Shown: positions 1 to 12,090, numbered from the stretch's first letter. The stretch is 64,000 nt of DNA from Conchocele bisecta (GCA_029237695.1 JAQRGA010000309.1:62001-126000), one strand, 5' to 3'. Numbers and translations: made by a program. The notes: a model not told the origin generated them from the sequence alone.

Positions 1-679
1 CAAACTACACGTTTACGTCCTCCCAGCCCATACATAAACATTTTGCATCGAAAAAGCATTGTTTCCAATCGAATATTTGATCAATCCTACATGTATACTC
101 GTCCAATTTGTCACGACAGACAACTGAATCGCACCGACATTTCTATAATTTCTAGGAAAGCTATGTTGTCTAATCTTGATGGGTTTTCCCAATGACGTCA
201 TCGCTAAACTTATAATTGTCTGATATTCGTGGAGTGTCGTATGCGTAATATTACATCAACTGCACCTGCTTTCGTTGTCAGCGAAGCAATGAAACGTACG
301 GTACCAGCTGACGTGGCATCGGGATAGTCAAAGAAATAAATGTTACCCAAGTCTTACGACTAAGTGAAACATTCAGAATTGTGTTGTGTTGAACAAGATT
401 ATGCTTAGCTCAACAACGCGTTGACATAGCGCATCGGGGAATATGTCATTGCATAACTCCTGCAATAGGCCACACTGCTATAAATCGGTTGACTGTTTCT
501 TGAGAGTCTGTTGTCTCGAGGCCGTCCGAATACGGCCCATTAAAAACATAGGGACATTGGTAATGAGTTGTAAGATGGAGTAAAACAAATGTTCGCTTAT
601 TTGTTTCTCACATATTGGTGCTTTTATGTATATGTAATGTATGTATATACATTGGTCCGTTACTTCGACCTGTGGGTTG
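1..679. other. Gene-free left edge
   Basis: No convincing gene, RNA or repeat boundary was recognised here. The short open frames lack codon bias, motifs or splice context. From about 680 the sequence becomes alignable by eye, in inverted orientation, to the 3' flank of the fucosyltransferase gene near 48,130. Confidence 0.4.
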
Positions 680-779
680 ACAGTGACACATCTCATAACG
701 AACACCCTGGTGGAACTTCCAGGATGTCAGTTGGGAGAGGCTTCGCTATGCATAATAACCAAGTGAATGGGGTCTGTGG

Positions 780-819
780 AATAAGGGGGCTAACTCCACG
801 TGGAGTTAGCCCCCTTATT
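780..819. repeat. Perfect 40-bp palindrome downstream of fucosyltransferase pseudogene
   Basis: Two perfect 20-bp arms with no loop (left arm begins AATAAGGGGGCTAACTCCAC). The same palindrome, with one mismatch, lies at 47,992-48,033 at the equivalent position 3' of the intact fucosyltransferase, so it predates the duplication. Confidence 0.9.
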
Positions 820-2221
820 TCACCGACCGCTTCAGATATGCAAGCAAGCATGTAACATTCGTATCCTAACCAACGAGAGTATATAGAAGATATTCATATT
901 TTTGCAACGAATATGACATATATGTTCATCGAGTGGTGTGAGATGTCCATATTTCACGAGTGCCGTGAATATTCTATTTATTATATACCGCTCCATGGAA
1001 GTTATCAGTTTTTTTAAACTGTATACGGTAATGAATGTGTATTTGCAGCCTATTTGCAGTCCGGCACTGCAGGTGCGTGTTATGAATATAGATAGCGGAA
1101 GTAGTCGTATTTTTACCGGAAGATGTTTATTTCATCGATGAGAACATATGACTTTTATTTACATCGTATAACTATGTATTTCATTGGTAGGTATATAATA
1201 AATGTAGTTATTTTATGTCATTTGCGTTGTAGCAGTATCCAAGTCATTCAGCGATATCTGGGTATAGGTTAGTGTTTTCGTCCATTTTATTAAGTTTTTC
1301 GCACACCTTACACATAGAATTCCGATACGTAAACACACAATCATACACGCTATAACTGTCTTTAATCGCCAAGTATTTTGAATATTCCGTTTCATTTGCG
1401 CCCAGTCTTATGAGAAAGTCTGCAAGTGATTTAACGGTTGGAAAGTCTGAGGTGTTGATGAAGGATCCGTTTGGTAGATATTTGTTATAGTTAACCCTAC
1501 CTCTCAATAGTGTAATAAGGTCATACCTGTAATAATGAAAGAACTTCTCAGTGATATAATCGTCACATATTGAATTTTCGAAGCCAAGATAAAACTTGTA
1601 TTTTGTGCTTACCAGCTCTTCGACGTTTCTAACGTTCTTCTGTCAAAATTTGCCGAACACGTCGACGGACACGTATTTCTGTAGTAGCTTTACGTAGTCT
1701 TCCCGTTCGCCATGTGTTTGACAGTGGCTCACCAGCCAGGCCGCGAGACGCGTTTTATTTTGGAACACCTGCGTGTAGTTCCTAGCAGGGATTTCAGATC
1801 TAGTCTCGAGGATTCCGTATGGTTGGAATATATCCGAGTCCTGTCTGTATGTCCATGACCAGTTAAACACGTTTCGCCACAGCGGGCTCTTGTAGATGTC
1901 TGGGTAATGCACGTGTACCGGCGACTCGAGAAGAAGGTCCACACCTGCCGCGGGTTCCGTTTGTCCGGCGACACCGGCGGCTTCCATCCGGACATCCCAT
2001 CGCCTATAGAGAATATCACAGCGTCGCTCTTGGCGAACAGTTCTTTGTCGGTGACAAGATGACAGTTACTGTACAGACAGTCATTAAAGTTGACGTGAGC
2101 ATTCCTTCTTTGAATCCAGTCCGGTGGATTAAACCACATGATTTTCCGGATGTTGGCCGCCGCCCTGACGTTGCGGATGCTGACGTTATCGATGTTGAGC
2201 GGCACGATTTTAGGGTAAAAA

Positions 2222-2405
2222 ACGTAAATGCGCAACATGGAATGGAATGGAATGGTGCTTAACGACCCATCAACACAAAAGAGTTTCATTTAGCTCCAAG
2301 CAATTTAGATGAAGAAGAAAATAGTATGTTAGATGTGGTAGGCAATCACAAGATTAGGGTAAAAAAACAAACTATGATGAACAATATAATACTTGGCCCG
2401 CCCGC
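2222..2405 (+). repeat. Dispersed repeat unit inserted in the pseudogene
   Basis: Contains GGAATGGAATGGAATGGTGC, then a 'taacgacccatcaacac' core, then AT-rich sequence ending near 'caagattagggtaaaaaa'. The same unit occurs in reverse orientation as a short tandem array at 3,045-3,455 and again in this orientation at 18,427-18,560. It interrupts the N-terminal stem region of the fucosyltransferase copy. Confidence 0.8.
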
Positions 2406-3044
2406 CATGTGCACCGACGCTTTCAGCAGGGTGATGGGGCGTCAGAGCAGCAGGCTAATCAGAAGATAGACGGCAGCACACACGTCCAGAGCACGGTACG
2501 GCTGCTACACCCATTGGTCTGACGGCTCGCCGACATCACTGAAACATAAAATATACACAATACAACAGTTACCTATTCCTCAAATATAGATTACTGACGT
2601 GTTTTTTTTTTACATTTTTGCTATTATAGGCATAACATAGGGGTTTTAGTACCATCTCTGCGCAAAGATTTGTGTTACCAATGTGACATATATACTCTAT
2701 ACATTTCCGCATGATAGATCTTCAGAAGTAGTAGCTTAAGCCTGTTAATTTGCATAGGCATGTAGGGGCATAACGTATTATCGTAATAGATGCTCCCAAT
2801 TTCAATTGGAGAAGACTGTATCCAATTTAATATGCCATAGCTGAACTGACAGTTTCTCACCTAATTTTAACGGATATTAAAGATAATCGTCACATTTTGT
2901 CACAGTTGTATATAAAGATGGGATCGACTTCTAGGCACGGCAGGCCCTGGTGGACTGCAAGGAATGCAGGCCCACCTGGGGCTATGTTCGTTGTAAATCG
3001 TGTAGTCATTTTCTCAGCTACGGGCCGAATATCATGCAGCCTCC

Positions 3045-3455
3045 CTTTTTATGCTACAACTATCTTACTATTATTTTCTTCATCTCAATTGCTTGGCCCT
3101 AAATCATACTCTTTTGTGTTGATGGGTCGTTAAGCACCATTCCATTCCATTCCATGTTGCTCATTTATATTGTTCATCATAGTTTGTTTTTTTACCCTAA
3201 TCTTGTGATTGCCTACCACATCTAACATACTATTTTCTTCTTCATCTAAATTGCTTGGAGCTAAATGAAACTCTTTTGTGTTGATGGGTCGTTAAGCACC
3301 ATTCCATTCCATTCCATGTTGCGCATTTACGTTTTTTACCCTTATCTTGTGATTGCCTACCACATCTAACATGCTATTTTCTTCTAAATTGCTTGGCGCT
3401 AAATTAAACTTTTTTGTATTGATGGGCCGTTAAGCACCATTCCATTCCTTTTTAT
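3045..3455 (-). repeat. Tandem array of the same dispersed unit (about 3 copies)
   Basis: Three successive units of roughly 130-160 bp, each ending in 'gggtcgttaagcaccattcc' (or 'gggccgttaag...') followed by repeats of 'attcc'. Reverse complement of the unit inserted at 2,222-2,405. Confidence 0.85.
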
Positions 3456-3720
3456 GCCCCGATGCGATACCGTCGAAACGTTTGTAAGAGTTTCTCCAGT
3501 TTGAGTTCAGTATGCCACAGGGGCATATCCATGTTTTACAAACATGTCTAGTTTTTATCTATCCTGCAAACTTTTTGGGGATACTAATAGTAGCCACCCT
3601 GTCCGTCTGTCCAAGATTTGTGCTAAATTATTCAGTTACCATAAGTCTAATTGACTTGAAACTTCATATACTTATTTGTCATCGTCCATATTTCATTCGT
3701 TAGCCCACCCACGCGGCCCC
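3440..3720 (+). repeat. Interspersed repeat fragment ('cttgaaacttcatat' family)
   Basis: Contains 'ccgtctgtcc', 'ttgacttgaaacttcatata', 'catcgtccatat' and 'cacgcggcccctttgc' in the same order as the larger copy at 11,452-12,090. No coding capacity recognised. Confidence 0.65.
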
Positions 3721-3784
3721 TTTGCTCAAGGTGAAGGTGAAATTACCTTTTTTAGGGATCATCCATCAGTGTTGCTGATTTATT

Positions 3785-3965
3785 GTTTGTTTATTGGTGT
3801 TTAACGGCCTATCAACAGCTACGGTCATGTAAGGCCAGGCAAACGGGTTCGATCCCGTTTTAACCTGCTGCATTGGGGGGAAAATCCCAAAATCAGAACG
3901 GAATATTTACATCAAGAAAAAAATTATATAGCCCTGAAATTAGAACCCGTCACATGCTCCCACCT
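3785..3965 (+). repeat. SINE-like interspersed repeat
   Basis: Copy of a family recurring at 8,938, 9,885, 10,526, 31,503, 39,837 and 43,080. The core is 'tttaacggcctatcaacagc', followed by 'aaggtcatgtaaggcc', a pol III B-box-like GGGTTCGATCCCG, then 'aaaatcccaaaatcagaac' and an A-rich tail region. The B box suggests a tRNA-derived SINE; this is inference. Confidence 0.7.
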
Positions 3966-4010
3966 GCCACCCACTACTGATTTCTTGTGTAGATAGGCCA
4001 CTCTGTAGGC

Positions 4011-6651
4011 AACAAGAGTTGTCAGAAGACAACGAAGCTCGCCTGTTGGCAGCCTTCACTCAAGGTTGCACAGTTGATAAAAAACATGAATATTATATAA
4101 CTTGACCTTGGGTTAAGGGGTGTGCGGTGGACCTTGACATTGGGTTCAGTGGTGCAAGGTGGGTCGTGGGTTTGCTATAGCATAATATAGCATATTAAGA
4201 TGAATGCATGTATGAAATATCAATGCACTCCCTGAAAACAGAAGTAAAACAACATTTAACCCAACGTTAAGTTTACTAACGCACTAAGTTGGTGATTTTC
4301 TACAGCATGATAGCTATTCACGTGAGGAATGCATGTATGAATGCGCTAAGTTTGTGACCTTGACCTTGGGGAAAGGGGTGGGGGTGTGGGTCATGGATTT
4401 GCTGTAGCACAATAGAGGATCATCAGATGAATGCATGTATGAACTATCAAGGCGTTCCCTGTAAAGGAACAGAAGTTATAAAAATACATTTATTCCAACG
4501 TTCAGTTTATGATGTTGATCTTGGGGAAAGGGGTGGGGGTGGGTCATGGATTTGCTGTAGTCCAATAGAGGATCATCAGATGAATGCATGTATGAAATAT
4601 CAAGGCGTTCCCTGTAAAGGAACAGAAGTTATAAAAATACATTTACTCCAACGTTAAGTTTATGATGTTGATCTTGGGGAAAGGGGTGGGGTGGGTCATG
4701 GATTTGCTGTAGCACAATAGAGGATCATCAGATGAATGCATGTATGAAATATCAAAGCGTTCCCTGTAAAGAAACAGAACTTACACAACATTTACCCCAA
4801 CATTAAGTTTATGAACATGCTAAGTTTGTGACCTTGACCTTGGGTTAAGGGTTGGGTGGTGGGTTGTGGATTTGCTACAGCATGATAGAGGGTCATCTGA
4901 GGAATGCATGTATGAAATATCAAGGCGTTCCATGAAAGGTAACCGATGTTATGAGACAATTACCCCAACGTTAAGTTTATGAATGTGCTAAGTTTGTGAC
5001 CTTGACCTTGGGGTAAGGGCTGGGTCATCGATTTGCTATAGCACAATATAGTGTCATCAGATGAATGCATGTATGAAATATCAAGGCGTTCCTTGAAAGG
5101 AAACAGATGTTACAAGACATTTACCCCAACGTTAAGTTTATGAATTTGCTAAGTGTGTGACCTTGACCTTGGGGAAAGGGATGGGGGGGGGGGGTGGAGT
5201 GGGTCATGCATTTGCCATAGCATGATAGAGTATCATCAGATGAATACATGTATGAAATATGAAGGTATTTCCTGTAAATAAACAGAAGTTACACAACATT
5301 CACCCCAACGCTAAGTTTATGAATGTGCTAGGTGTGTGACCTTGACCTTGGGGTAAGGGTTGGGTGGCGAGTCGTGGATTTGCTACAACATGATAGAGGA
5401 TCATCTGAGGAATGCATGTATGAAATATCAAGGCGTTCCATGAAAGGAAACAGCTGTTATAAGACATTTACCCCAATGTTAAGTTTATGAATGTGCTAAG
5501 TGTGTGACCTTGACCTTGGGGAAAGGGATGGGATGGGGGGGGGGGGCGGGCGGTGGGTCATGCATTTGCTATAGCATGATAGAGTATCATCAGATGAATG
5601 CATGTATGAAATATGAAGGCATTCCCTGTAAAGAAACATAAGTTACACAACATTTACCCCAACGTTAAGTTTATGAACATGCTAATTTTGTGACCTTGAC
5701 CATGTGGTAAGGGTTGGGTGGTGGTTTGCGGATTTGCTACAGCATGATAGAGGATCATCTGAGGAATGCATGTATGAAATAGCAAGGCGTTCCATGGAAG
5801 GAAACAGCTGTTATAAGACATTTACCCCAACGTTAAGTTTATGAATGTGCTAAGTTTGTGACCTTGACCTTGGGGAAAGTGGTGGATTTGCTACAGCATG
5901 ATAGAGGGTCATCAGATGAATGCATGTATGAAATATGAAGGCATTCCCTGTAAATAAACAGAAGTTACACAACATTTACCCCAACGTTAAGTTTATGAAC
6001 ATGATAAGTTTGTGACCTTGTCCTTTGGGTAAGGGTTGGTTGGTGGGTCATGGATTCGCTATAGCATGATAGAGTGTCATCACATGAATGCATGTATGAA
6101 ATATGAAGGTATTCGCTGTAAATAAACTGAAGTTACACAACATTTACCCCAACGTTAAGTTTATGAATGTGCTAGGTTTGTGACCTTGACCTTGGGGTAA
6201 TGGTTGGGTGGCGAGTCGTGGATTTGCTACAGCATGATAAAGGGTCATCAAATGAATTCATGTATGAAATATCAAGGCATTCCCTGTAAATAAACAGAAG
6301 TTACACACCATTTACCCCAACGTTAAGTTTATGAACATGCTAGCATGATGGACGGTCATCAAATGAATGCATGTATGAAATATGAAGGCATTCCATGTAA
6401 ATAAACAGAAGTTACACAACATTTACTCCAACGTTAAGTTCATGAACATGAAAGTTTGCGACCTTGACCTTGGGGTAAGGGTTGTGTGGTGAGTCATGGA
6501 TTTGTTACAGCATGATAGAGGGTCATCTCAGAAATGCATGTATGAAATAACAAGGTGTTCCATGAAAGGAAACAGAAGTTATAAGACATTTACCCCACCG
6601 TTAAGTTTGTGGACGCCGCCGACGCCGACTTCGTACAGACGAGCTAAAAAT
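4011..6651 (+). mobile_element. Helitron-like non-autonomous element with tandem 150-185 bp units (copy I)
   Basis: Begins AACAAGAGTTGTCAGAAGAC and ends in a 'gagctaaaaa' terminus after a CG-rich 'gacgccgccgacgccgac' stretch. Between them lie about 14 tandem units of about 150-185 bp, recognised by 'gaatgcatgtatgaaatatc', 'aaggcgttcc', 'tttaccccaacgttaagttt' and 'gaccttgaccttgggg'. A second copy with the same ends lies at 19,317-21,779. Sub-terminal 'agctcgcctg' near the left end is the reverse complement of the 'caggcgagct' at the right end of copy II. Short open frames inside are shadows of the repeat. Architecture (unique arms around a tandem core, no protein) fits Helitron-derived elements such as bivalve 'pearl'; the family assignment is inference. 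Confidence 0.8.
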
Positions 6652-6805
6652 GAACAGAATACCAGGATGCAATTAGTTGTTTATTTAGCACATTTATATT
6701 ACAGACTACCATAGATAGATAGTATTCCAGATAATACAGATAACATTCTGAGTGAATGACCGCATCTATAACAGGCAGTCAGTCTGGCTGGCTGCTTTAC
6801 AATTC

Positions 6806-7053
6806 AAGGGGCCGTTTCACTAAACTGTGTATGACTAAAATGTTTGTAAGTGCAAAAGTATGATAGTCTGTAAATTTCACATTAACAATGTGTTCTTGTA
6901 TTAAAACAATTATTGAATTTACATTATTGAGCATAGGCTGCATATGCAGCCTATGCTCAAAAAATGTAAATCCATCAATTAAATTTACAGACGATCTAAA
7001 TTTGCACTTACGAAAATGTAGTTGTACGAAGTTTAGTGAAACGGCCCCCTGTT
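6806..7053. mobile_element. MITE A, copy 1
   Basis: Terminal inverted repeats GGGGCCGTTTCACTAAACT and AGTTTAGTGAAACGGCCCC, with a central perfect hairpin 'gagcataggctgcatatgca' continuing to 'gcctatgctc'. A diverged copy with the same ends and centre is at 18,640-18,895. No coding capacity. Class II non-autonomous element. Confidence 0.85.
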
Positions 7054-7091
7054 GAGTGTCTCGTGTTACATATACCTCCAGCAAATAACGA

Positions 7092-7314
7092 GTACAGTGG
7101 AACCTCGCTAAACCGAACACCCTGGGAGTTCTCCAGGGTGTCTGGTTTAGTGAGGTTTCACTGTAAATCATGAATTTGATTATTCCGAGCCATAGTTGTG
7201 TGCTATGCGATCACAAACGGGCATTATCACCTGAGATAAAAGGCCCAAGAAACCCATCTAACTTATCACATAATTATGTTTCTTGTTGTCCGGCTTAGAG
7301 AGGTTCCACTGTAC
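7092..7314. mobile_element. Fold-back element with ACAGTGGAACCTC ends
   Basis: Left end TACAGTGGAACCTCGCTAAA and right end 'ggcttagagaggttccactg' form a terminal inverted repeat, and an internal copy at about 7,143-7,165 makes a nested palindrome. The CAGTGGAACC ends and TA flanks resemble pogo/Tigger-type DNA transposon ends (inference). No transposase inside. Confidence 0.65.
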
Positions 7315-7486
7315 AGGCATTGCTAGGGCAGAGGCACATGGATATGATGTTCAGATTGTTAGATTCGCAATAACATTCAGACTTGTTGGAAATGCCGAGC
7401 TCATCACATTGGTTTAGCCCTTAGAATGCGAGAAACAAATTGTCGTCTGCTGTTATTTTATAGTTTGTCTTTTTTTCTCTCTCAAT

Positions 7487-7557
7487 AAAACATGGTTTAA
7501 CAGCACTTAGAATCATTCCCAATGGAAATGATTCTAAGTGCTGTTAAACCATGTTTT
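7487..7557. repeat. 71-bp hairpin with 31-bp perfect arms
   Basis: Arms run AAAACATGGTTTAACAGCAC... and ...GTGCTGTTAAACCATGTTTT, identical over 31 bp around a 9-bp loop. No gene context; possibly a small MITE. Confidence 0.9.
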
Positions 7558-7642
7558 TATGAAGAAAAATGGAAAATAATGAAACAACAGCAGACGACAC
7601 ATTTAACTCGTCTTTAACATTGTATGGGTTAAAAATCTAACC

Positions 7643-8505
7643 TACTGTCTGTTCCACGTTTTTCTGCCGACAAACTGTTGGCTATTAAACACATTAAATC
7701 TAAAAAATATTTAGAAGTAAGTACTTTTTCATCAATAGCAAAAAGGTCACCCCTCCCCAAAAAAATCTGTTTGATGAAATTCAATCAAATATTGGTTTTA
7801 TTGCGAAAAAAAGATTTTCCTATGGGAATTTAACATGGGAGCTAAAAATTGATTTTTTTTTAAATATTTTTTTTATTTGTGGACCGATTTTCAAAATCTA
7901 ACTTTTGTTCACTACTTTGATTGTTTAATAGTGTGTGTGCCATCTTAATAGGTGGACAGCTTAATAGATACTCTGAATTGCAAATGGAGAAGACCGTCAA
8001 ATGCTAAATAATGTTTCTGACCCCGATTTAATATGCGAGTTTGTCACCTAATTTGAACGGGTATTGAAGATAAATCGTCACCTTTCGATAACAGTTTTAT
8101 GAAGATGAGATCGACTTCTAGGCACGGAAGGCCCTGTTTGACAGTGCAAGGTATGCAGGCCCATCTGATTAAAGGATAACAAAACGAAAAAATTTGGAAA
8201 TTGTCTCCGAAACCTGGCGAAATAATGTAATTAAGAAAACAAGTTAGATTTTAAAAATCGGTCCACAAATACAAAAAATATTTAAAAAAAAATAAATTTT
8301 TAGCTCCCATGTTAAATTCCCATAGGGGGAAAATCTTTTTTTCGCAATAAAATCAATATTTGATTGAATTTCATCAAATAACTGTTTTTAGGGAGGGTGA
8401 CATTTTTCTTATTGATAAAAAAGTACTTACTTTTAAAATATTTTTTAGATTTAATGTGTTTAACAGCCAAAAGTTCGTCGGCAGCAAAACGTGGAACAGA
8501 TAGTA
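7643..8505. mobile_element. Large fold-back repeat (about 270-bp arms)
   Basis: The segment 7,643-7,915 returns as reverse complement at about 8,237-8,505, for example 'tgggagctaaaaattgattt' versus 'aataaatttttagctcccat'. The central 320 bp is unrelated to the arms. Open frames within the right arm are low-complexity shadows. A fold-back DNA element or inverted duplication. Confidence 0.85.
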
Positions 8506-8937
8506 AGCACATGTTTGTCCGAATGTGTGTGATAGGATTGTAAAGCAGCCAAATACACAGGAGCATACACTACAGGGGTGGTAATGATACCAATATTGCA
8601 CAGCGGATACACATAACCAACACACAACAGCGCACACACATAAATAGTCGGCGAGACAAGTAATACATCACTAATTTGAAAAGCCATCGATTAACACAAA
8701 ACTGATTCTATTTAAAACGATTTGTAGAACTACGGCAACAGTTATCCCATCTCATCGAGACGGTTCAAATGAGTGGTGACAATATATACTTCTGTGCCAA
8801 ACAATAATAATATTTACAATTTTCAGTGGGATAAAATGTGTATTATCAGCATAATAAGGGTTATTAGGACACAATGCAGAGAAAATGGACTTGGTTACAT
8901 ACGGCACCAGCTGTGAAAATGTACCATGAAGTTTGTT
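8506..8937. other. Gene-free spacer
   Basis: No gene, RNA or clear repeat was recognised between the fold-back element and the next SINE-like copy. Confidence 0.35.
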
Positions 8938-9120
8938 TGCCTGTTGGGGTTTAATGGCCTACCAACAGCTAAGGTCATTTAAGGCCGGGTCAATGGGATT
9001 AGTACTAAATCCCATATATTACTTGTACAAATGGGGGAAAATTCCCACAATCAGAACTGAATATGTGCAATAAAAAAACTATATATTTAACCCATGAAAA
9101 CCATGAAGTTTGTATCCTTA
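8938..9120 (+). repeat. SINE-like repeat (partial)
   Basis: Same family as 3,785: 'ggggtttaatggcctaccaa', 'ggggaaaattcccacaatca' and the AT-rich tail. The B-box segment is missing, as in the copies at 10,526 and 39,837. Confidence 0.65.
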
Positions 9121-9217
9121 AACCTTTCACCCCTAAATATATAACATGGTCTGTTCATGTTAATTTATAACTACTCCATGTACTGTTTCAAAATCTTGAC
9201 AAATATTGACGATCCTG

Positions 9218-9521
9218 TAGCCTATTTCACCAACATTGGAAAGTATACTTTTCTAGCAAAGTATACGTTGAGGGAGAAATTTTCAATTTTAGGATAAATA
9301 TATTAATTTTTATTATACTGAATTTATTACATTATCACAGCCATTTTGGCTGTGATAATGTAATAAATTCAGTATAATAATTATGTATAATTTTAATCAT
9401 CAAATATATGCAGTCGTTAGTTTTATATGAAATAATGCATTTCAGGAAAAATAAATGATTACTCCCTCAAAGTATACTTTTCTAGAAAAGTATACTTTGC
9501 GATGTTGGTGAAATAGGCTAC
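9218..9521. mobile_element. MITE B, copy 1
   Basis: Terminal inverted repeats 'tagcctatttcaccaacatt' / 'gatgttggtgaaataggcta', with inner 'aaagtatacttttctag' repeats and a central hairpin of about 60 bp around 'cagccattttggctg'. A second copy lies at 31,785-32,087. Non-coding class II element. Confidence 0.88.
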
Positions 9522-9553
9522 AGATGAACCGGCAAACAAATGACAAACATTGC

Positions 9554-9598
9554 AGATCCAGATGAGCCGGCTCGTTACGAGCCGGCTCATCTGGATCT
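9554..9598. repeat. 45-bp palindrome with 22-bp perfect arms
   Basis: AGATCCAGATGAGCCGGCTC...GAGCCGGCTCATCTGGATCT with a single central base. The half-site 'gatccagatgagccg' recurs alone at 34,197. Confidence 0.9.
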
Positions 9599-9884
9599 AC
9601 AGCGTTTGCAAATGTTGGCTTTATAGTCTGTATGGTTGAATGTGATATTTGCCAGTATCCATGTTTGTACCGTAAACTCATGTTTTGTCCCCTAGCATTC
9701 AGAGTATGCACAAGAAGTCTATACTACTGGCCATACTCGTATAGTTACACTGCAGATATCTGTAAACTTGGTTGGCGGATCACACTCGTTCACTGACTGA
9801 TCATGCTGATCCAGGTCTCGAAATTTCAATATTAAAATAATTATTCACTTCATTTTCACACAGAATTGTTGTCAGGAACTGGAT

Positions 9885-10525
9885 TGATTGATTTATTGCT
9901 GTTTAACGGCCTATCAACAGCTAAGGTCACGAAAGGCCGGAGCCAACGGGTTCGATCCCGTATTCAAATGTCACATACAAGAATGCCAACGACGTACGTG
10001 AAGGCCAAGCAATGTCTCCCGTCGGAATGTCGGTAAGGATCAGCAGATGACAAACTTCACACATTCAACGGGTTAATCTGAGGTAAACATGAGCAATATC
10101 TCCAATTGTGGCTGTGACTCGAGAAATGGGGCTTATGGGTTTTGCGACCAGTGTAGATCCAGATCAGCCTGTGCATCCGCACAGTCTGATTAGGATCTGC
10201 ACTGTTCGGCATTACATCTAGGAAACACATGTCATGCTTCTATCAAGCAATATAGATGTTGTCAGGCTACAGGAGTGTGTTATTTGATCATCAGGACAAA
10301 CACTGGTTACAAATGGCACAAGCCCAATTTCTCCAGTCACAGCCACATATGAAGTGCACATGCATGCTTCGGCGTTACTCTCATCATGCATTTCATGAGC
10401 TCCGCAAATGAGACACGTCATGTGATTTTGTACCTAAGAGCATAATACATGTATTATGCAATATCTCGTGAAAAATATTTACAAAATTACGATATTTTCC
10501 GTAAATGACGTCAAAAGTTGTTTGT
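9885..10525. repeat. SINE-like fragment and dispersed 'gatccagatcagcctg' repeat
   Basis: At 9,885-9,970 the SINE-like core 'tttaacggcctatcaacagc' recurs, with a B-box-like 'gggttcgatcccg'. At 10,115-10,210 'gtgtagatccagatcagcct' through 'cacagtctgattaggatctg' forms an imperfect inverted repeat, related to 29,806-29,960. I associate that family with heterodont bivalves (memory, not checked). No gene seen. Confidence 0.5.
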
Positions 10526-11080
10526 TTGTTTGTTTGTTGGGGTTTAGCGGCCTATCAACAGCTAAGGTCGGGTCAACGGGTCAATCCCATATATTACCTG
10601 TACAAGTACATGTACATGTTCAAGTACATGTACAAATGGGGGGAAAATCCCAAAATCAGAACTGAATATTTACAATAACAAAACTATATATTCAGCCCTA
10701 AAATCAGAATAATCCTGATCTGATGCCAGGTCCTCGCCACACCAGAATCACTTGGCCCCTCCCAAAAGCAGTAGGATCAGTAATAATCGTACTACTTTTA
10801 TAATTGGCAATAACCCAATTCAACTCCCAGGTAACTAAAGAGCCAAAGATAAAAACGTACCTGAGGGCAAAACCAGGCAAATCGTGATTCCTATAAGGAG
10901 GAACCCATACCTTTAATTTACGCCGTCTCATTCGCCCGACCACCACCCACAAGGTCATGTAAGGACAGGCAAACGGCTTCGATCCCGTTTTAACCTGCTG
11001 CATTGGGGGGAAAATCAGAACATAATATTTACATCGAGAAAAAATATATTCAGCCCTGAAATTAGAATAACCTGACCAGA
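10526..11080 (+). repeat. SINE-like repeat, long copy plus nested second tail
   Basis: Core and tail as in other copies, extending through 'ggatcagtaataatcgtact' and 'aatcgtgattcctataagga'. It is followed by a second B-box-type segment (about 10,955-11,075). The closest partner is 39,837-40,250, which shows the same extended 3' part. The middle 'caagtacatgtacatgttca' is a small ACATGT microsatellite. Confidence 0.7.
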
Positions 11081-11451
11081 GGCGTCGGAACCAGGGCCCT
11101 AGGGGCGGCGACCGCCGCCCTAATATTTGGACAAAATTTTAAAATTGAAAAAAAAATTCTGTGATTTTGGGATCGGGACGTGATCGTGATTTGGGTAAAT
11201 AAACACCCCGTGTAATGTAGTGAGTATCCTGGTAATAAAATGTTAATTCGATTATGTAATTTCAAATGTAAAATATTGACTTTACCGAGCACGGGAACAG
11301 TGCCATTCCTGACAACTGACTGTAATATGTTGTTTGTTTATTTTTGTGTAATACATGCACATACTAAAACAGATACACACATGCAAAATGATATAGTATA
11401 AGTATACTATTGGTATTTGCATTTTTTTCAACACTTACCAAATATGTATAG
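11081..11451. other. Gene-free spacer with short GC-rich repeat
   Basis: 'ggcgtcggaaccagggcc...ggcggcgaccgccgccctaa' at 11,080-11,125 recurs in reverse complement at about 17,826-17,880. Otherwise nothing recognisable. Confidence 0.45.
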
Positions 11452-12090
11452 ATGGTGAAACTTCATACAAATCAGACAAACCTTTTTGTCGAGCTGGCTT
11501 GCGGAAAGCGAGACATAGTGATCACAATGACGTCCGTGCGTCCGTCGTGCGTCCGTCCGTCCGTCCGTCCGTTCGAAATCTTTGTTAAAGTTTTTAAATA
11601 CCTTATTATCTCTGCAGTCCTAAGTCCACTTGACTTGAAACTTCATATACATTAGTCATCATCCATTATGTTTTCATGCTGTATCCCACTCATGCGGCCC
11701 CTGTGCCCAAAGTCAAGGTCAAATGACTTAGTTAAGATTTGGCGTTTGCGATCCGAAATCTGCGTTAAAGTTTTTAAATACCTTATATCTCTGCAGTCCT
11801 AAGTCACATTGGACTTGAAACTTCATATGCTTATTAGTCATCATCCATATATTCATTCTGTGTCCCACTCATGCGGCCCCTGTGCCCCTATGTCAATGTG
11901 AAATGACTTAGAAGTTTGCGTTAAAGTTTCTGTCAAAATTTGCGTTAAAGTTTTCACATACCTACTATCTCTGTACCGTAAGTCAGATTTGCTTGAACAC
12001 TTTGTATGCTTATTGGGCATCAAACTTCAAATAAATACACTCTAAGACCATCAAATGCCTCGGCGGGCTCGACATGCGGGCCGCGGCCAT
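11452..12090 (+). repeat. Interspersed repeat with internal about-190 bp units
   Basis: Two to three tandem units share 'cgttaaagtttttaaatacc', 'gcagtcctaagtc', 'cttgaaacttcatat' and 'cccactcatgcggcccctgt'. They are preceded by a (CCGT)n stretch at about 11,535-11,575. Ends in a GC-rich 'gacatgcgggccgcggcc'. A related fragment is at 3,440-3,720. Confidence 0.75.

Larger units (their letters stand above)
680..2800 (-). pseudogene. Decayed alpha-1,3-fucosyltransferase copy (inverted duplicate)
   Basis: Read on the minus strand this matches the intact fucosyltransferase at 46,744-47,922 through most of its length, including the GT10 region and the 5' and 3' flanks. The reading frame is broken in several ways. 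A foreign repeat unit is inserted in the stem region near the 5' end (about 2,222-2,405). Relative to the other copy there is a 4-bp deletion at about 1,930 that shifts frame. A TGA stop sits near 1,641, where the intact copy has a glycine codon, and another stop replaces a tryptophan close to the C-terminus (about 1,244). About 310 bp of extra DNA lies just downstream of the stop region (about 887-1,203). The shared 5' flank ends near 2,800 (46,437 in the other copy) and the shared 3' flank near 680 (48,130 in the other copy). The gene is a non-functional relic and the event was an inverted segmental duplication rather than a retrocopy, because non-coding flanks are shared. Confidence 0.88.

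Noticed and set aside
4200..6600. CRISPR-like array
   Set aside because: Units are 150-185 bp with no constant repeat/variable spacer pattern, in a eukaryotic genome with no cas genes.
4427..6714. ORFs inside the tandem-unit element
   Set aside because: They are translations of the repeated unit and recur in shadow form in copy II.
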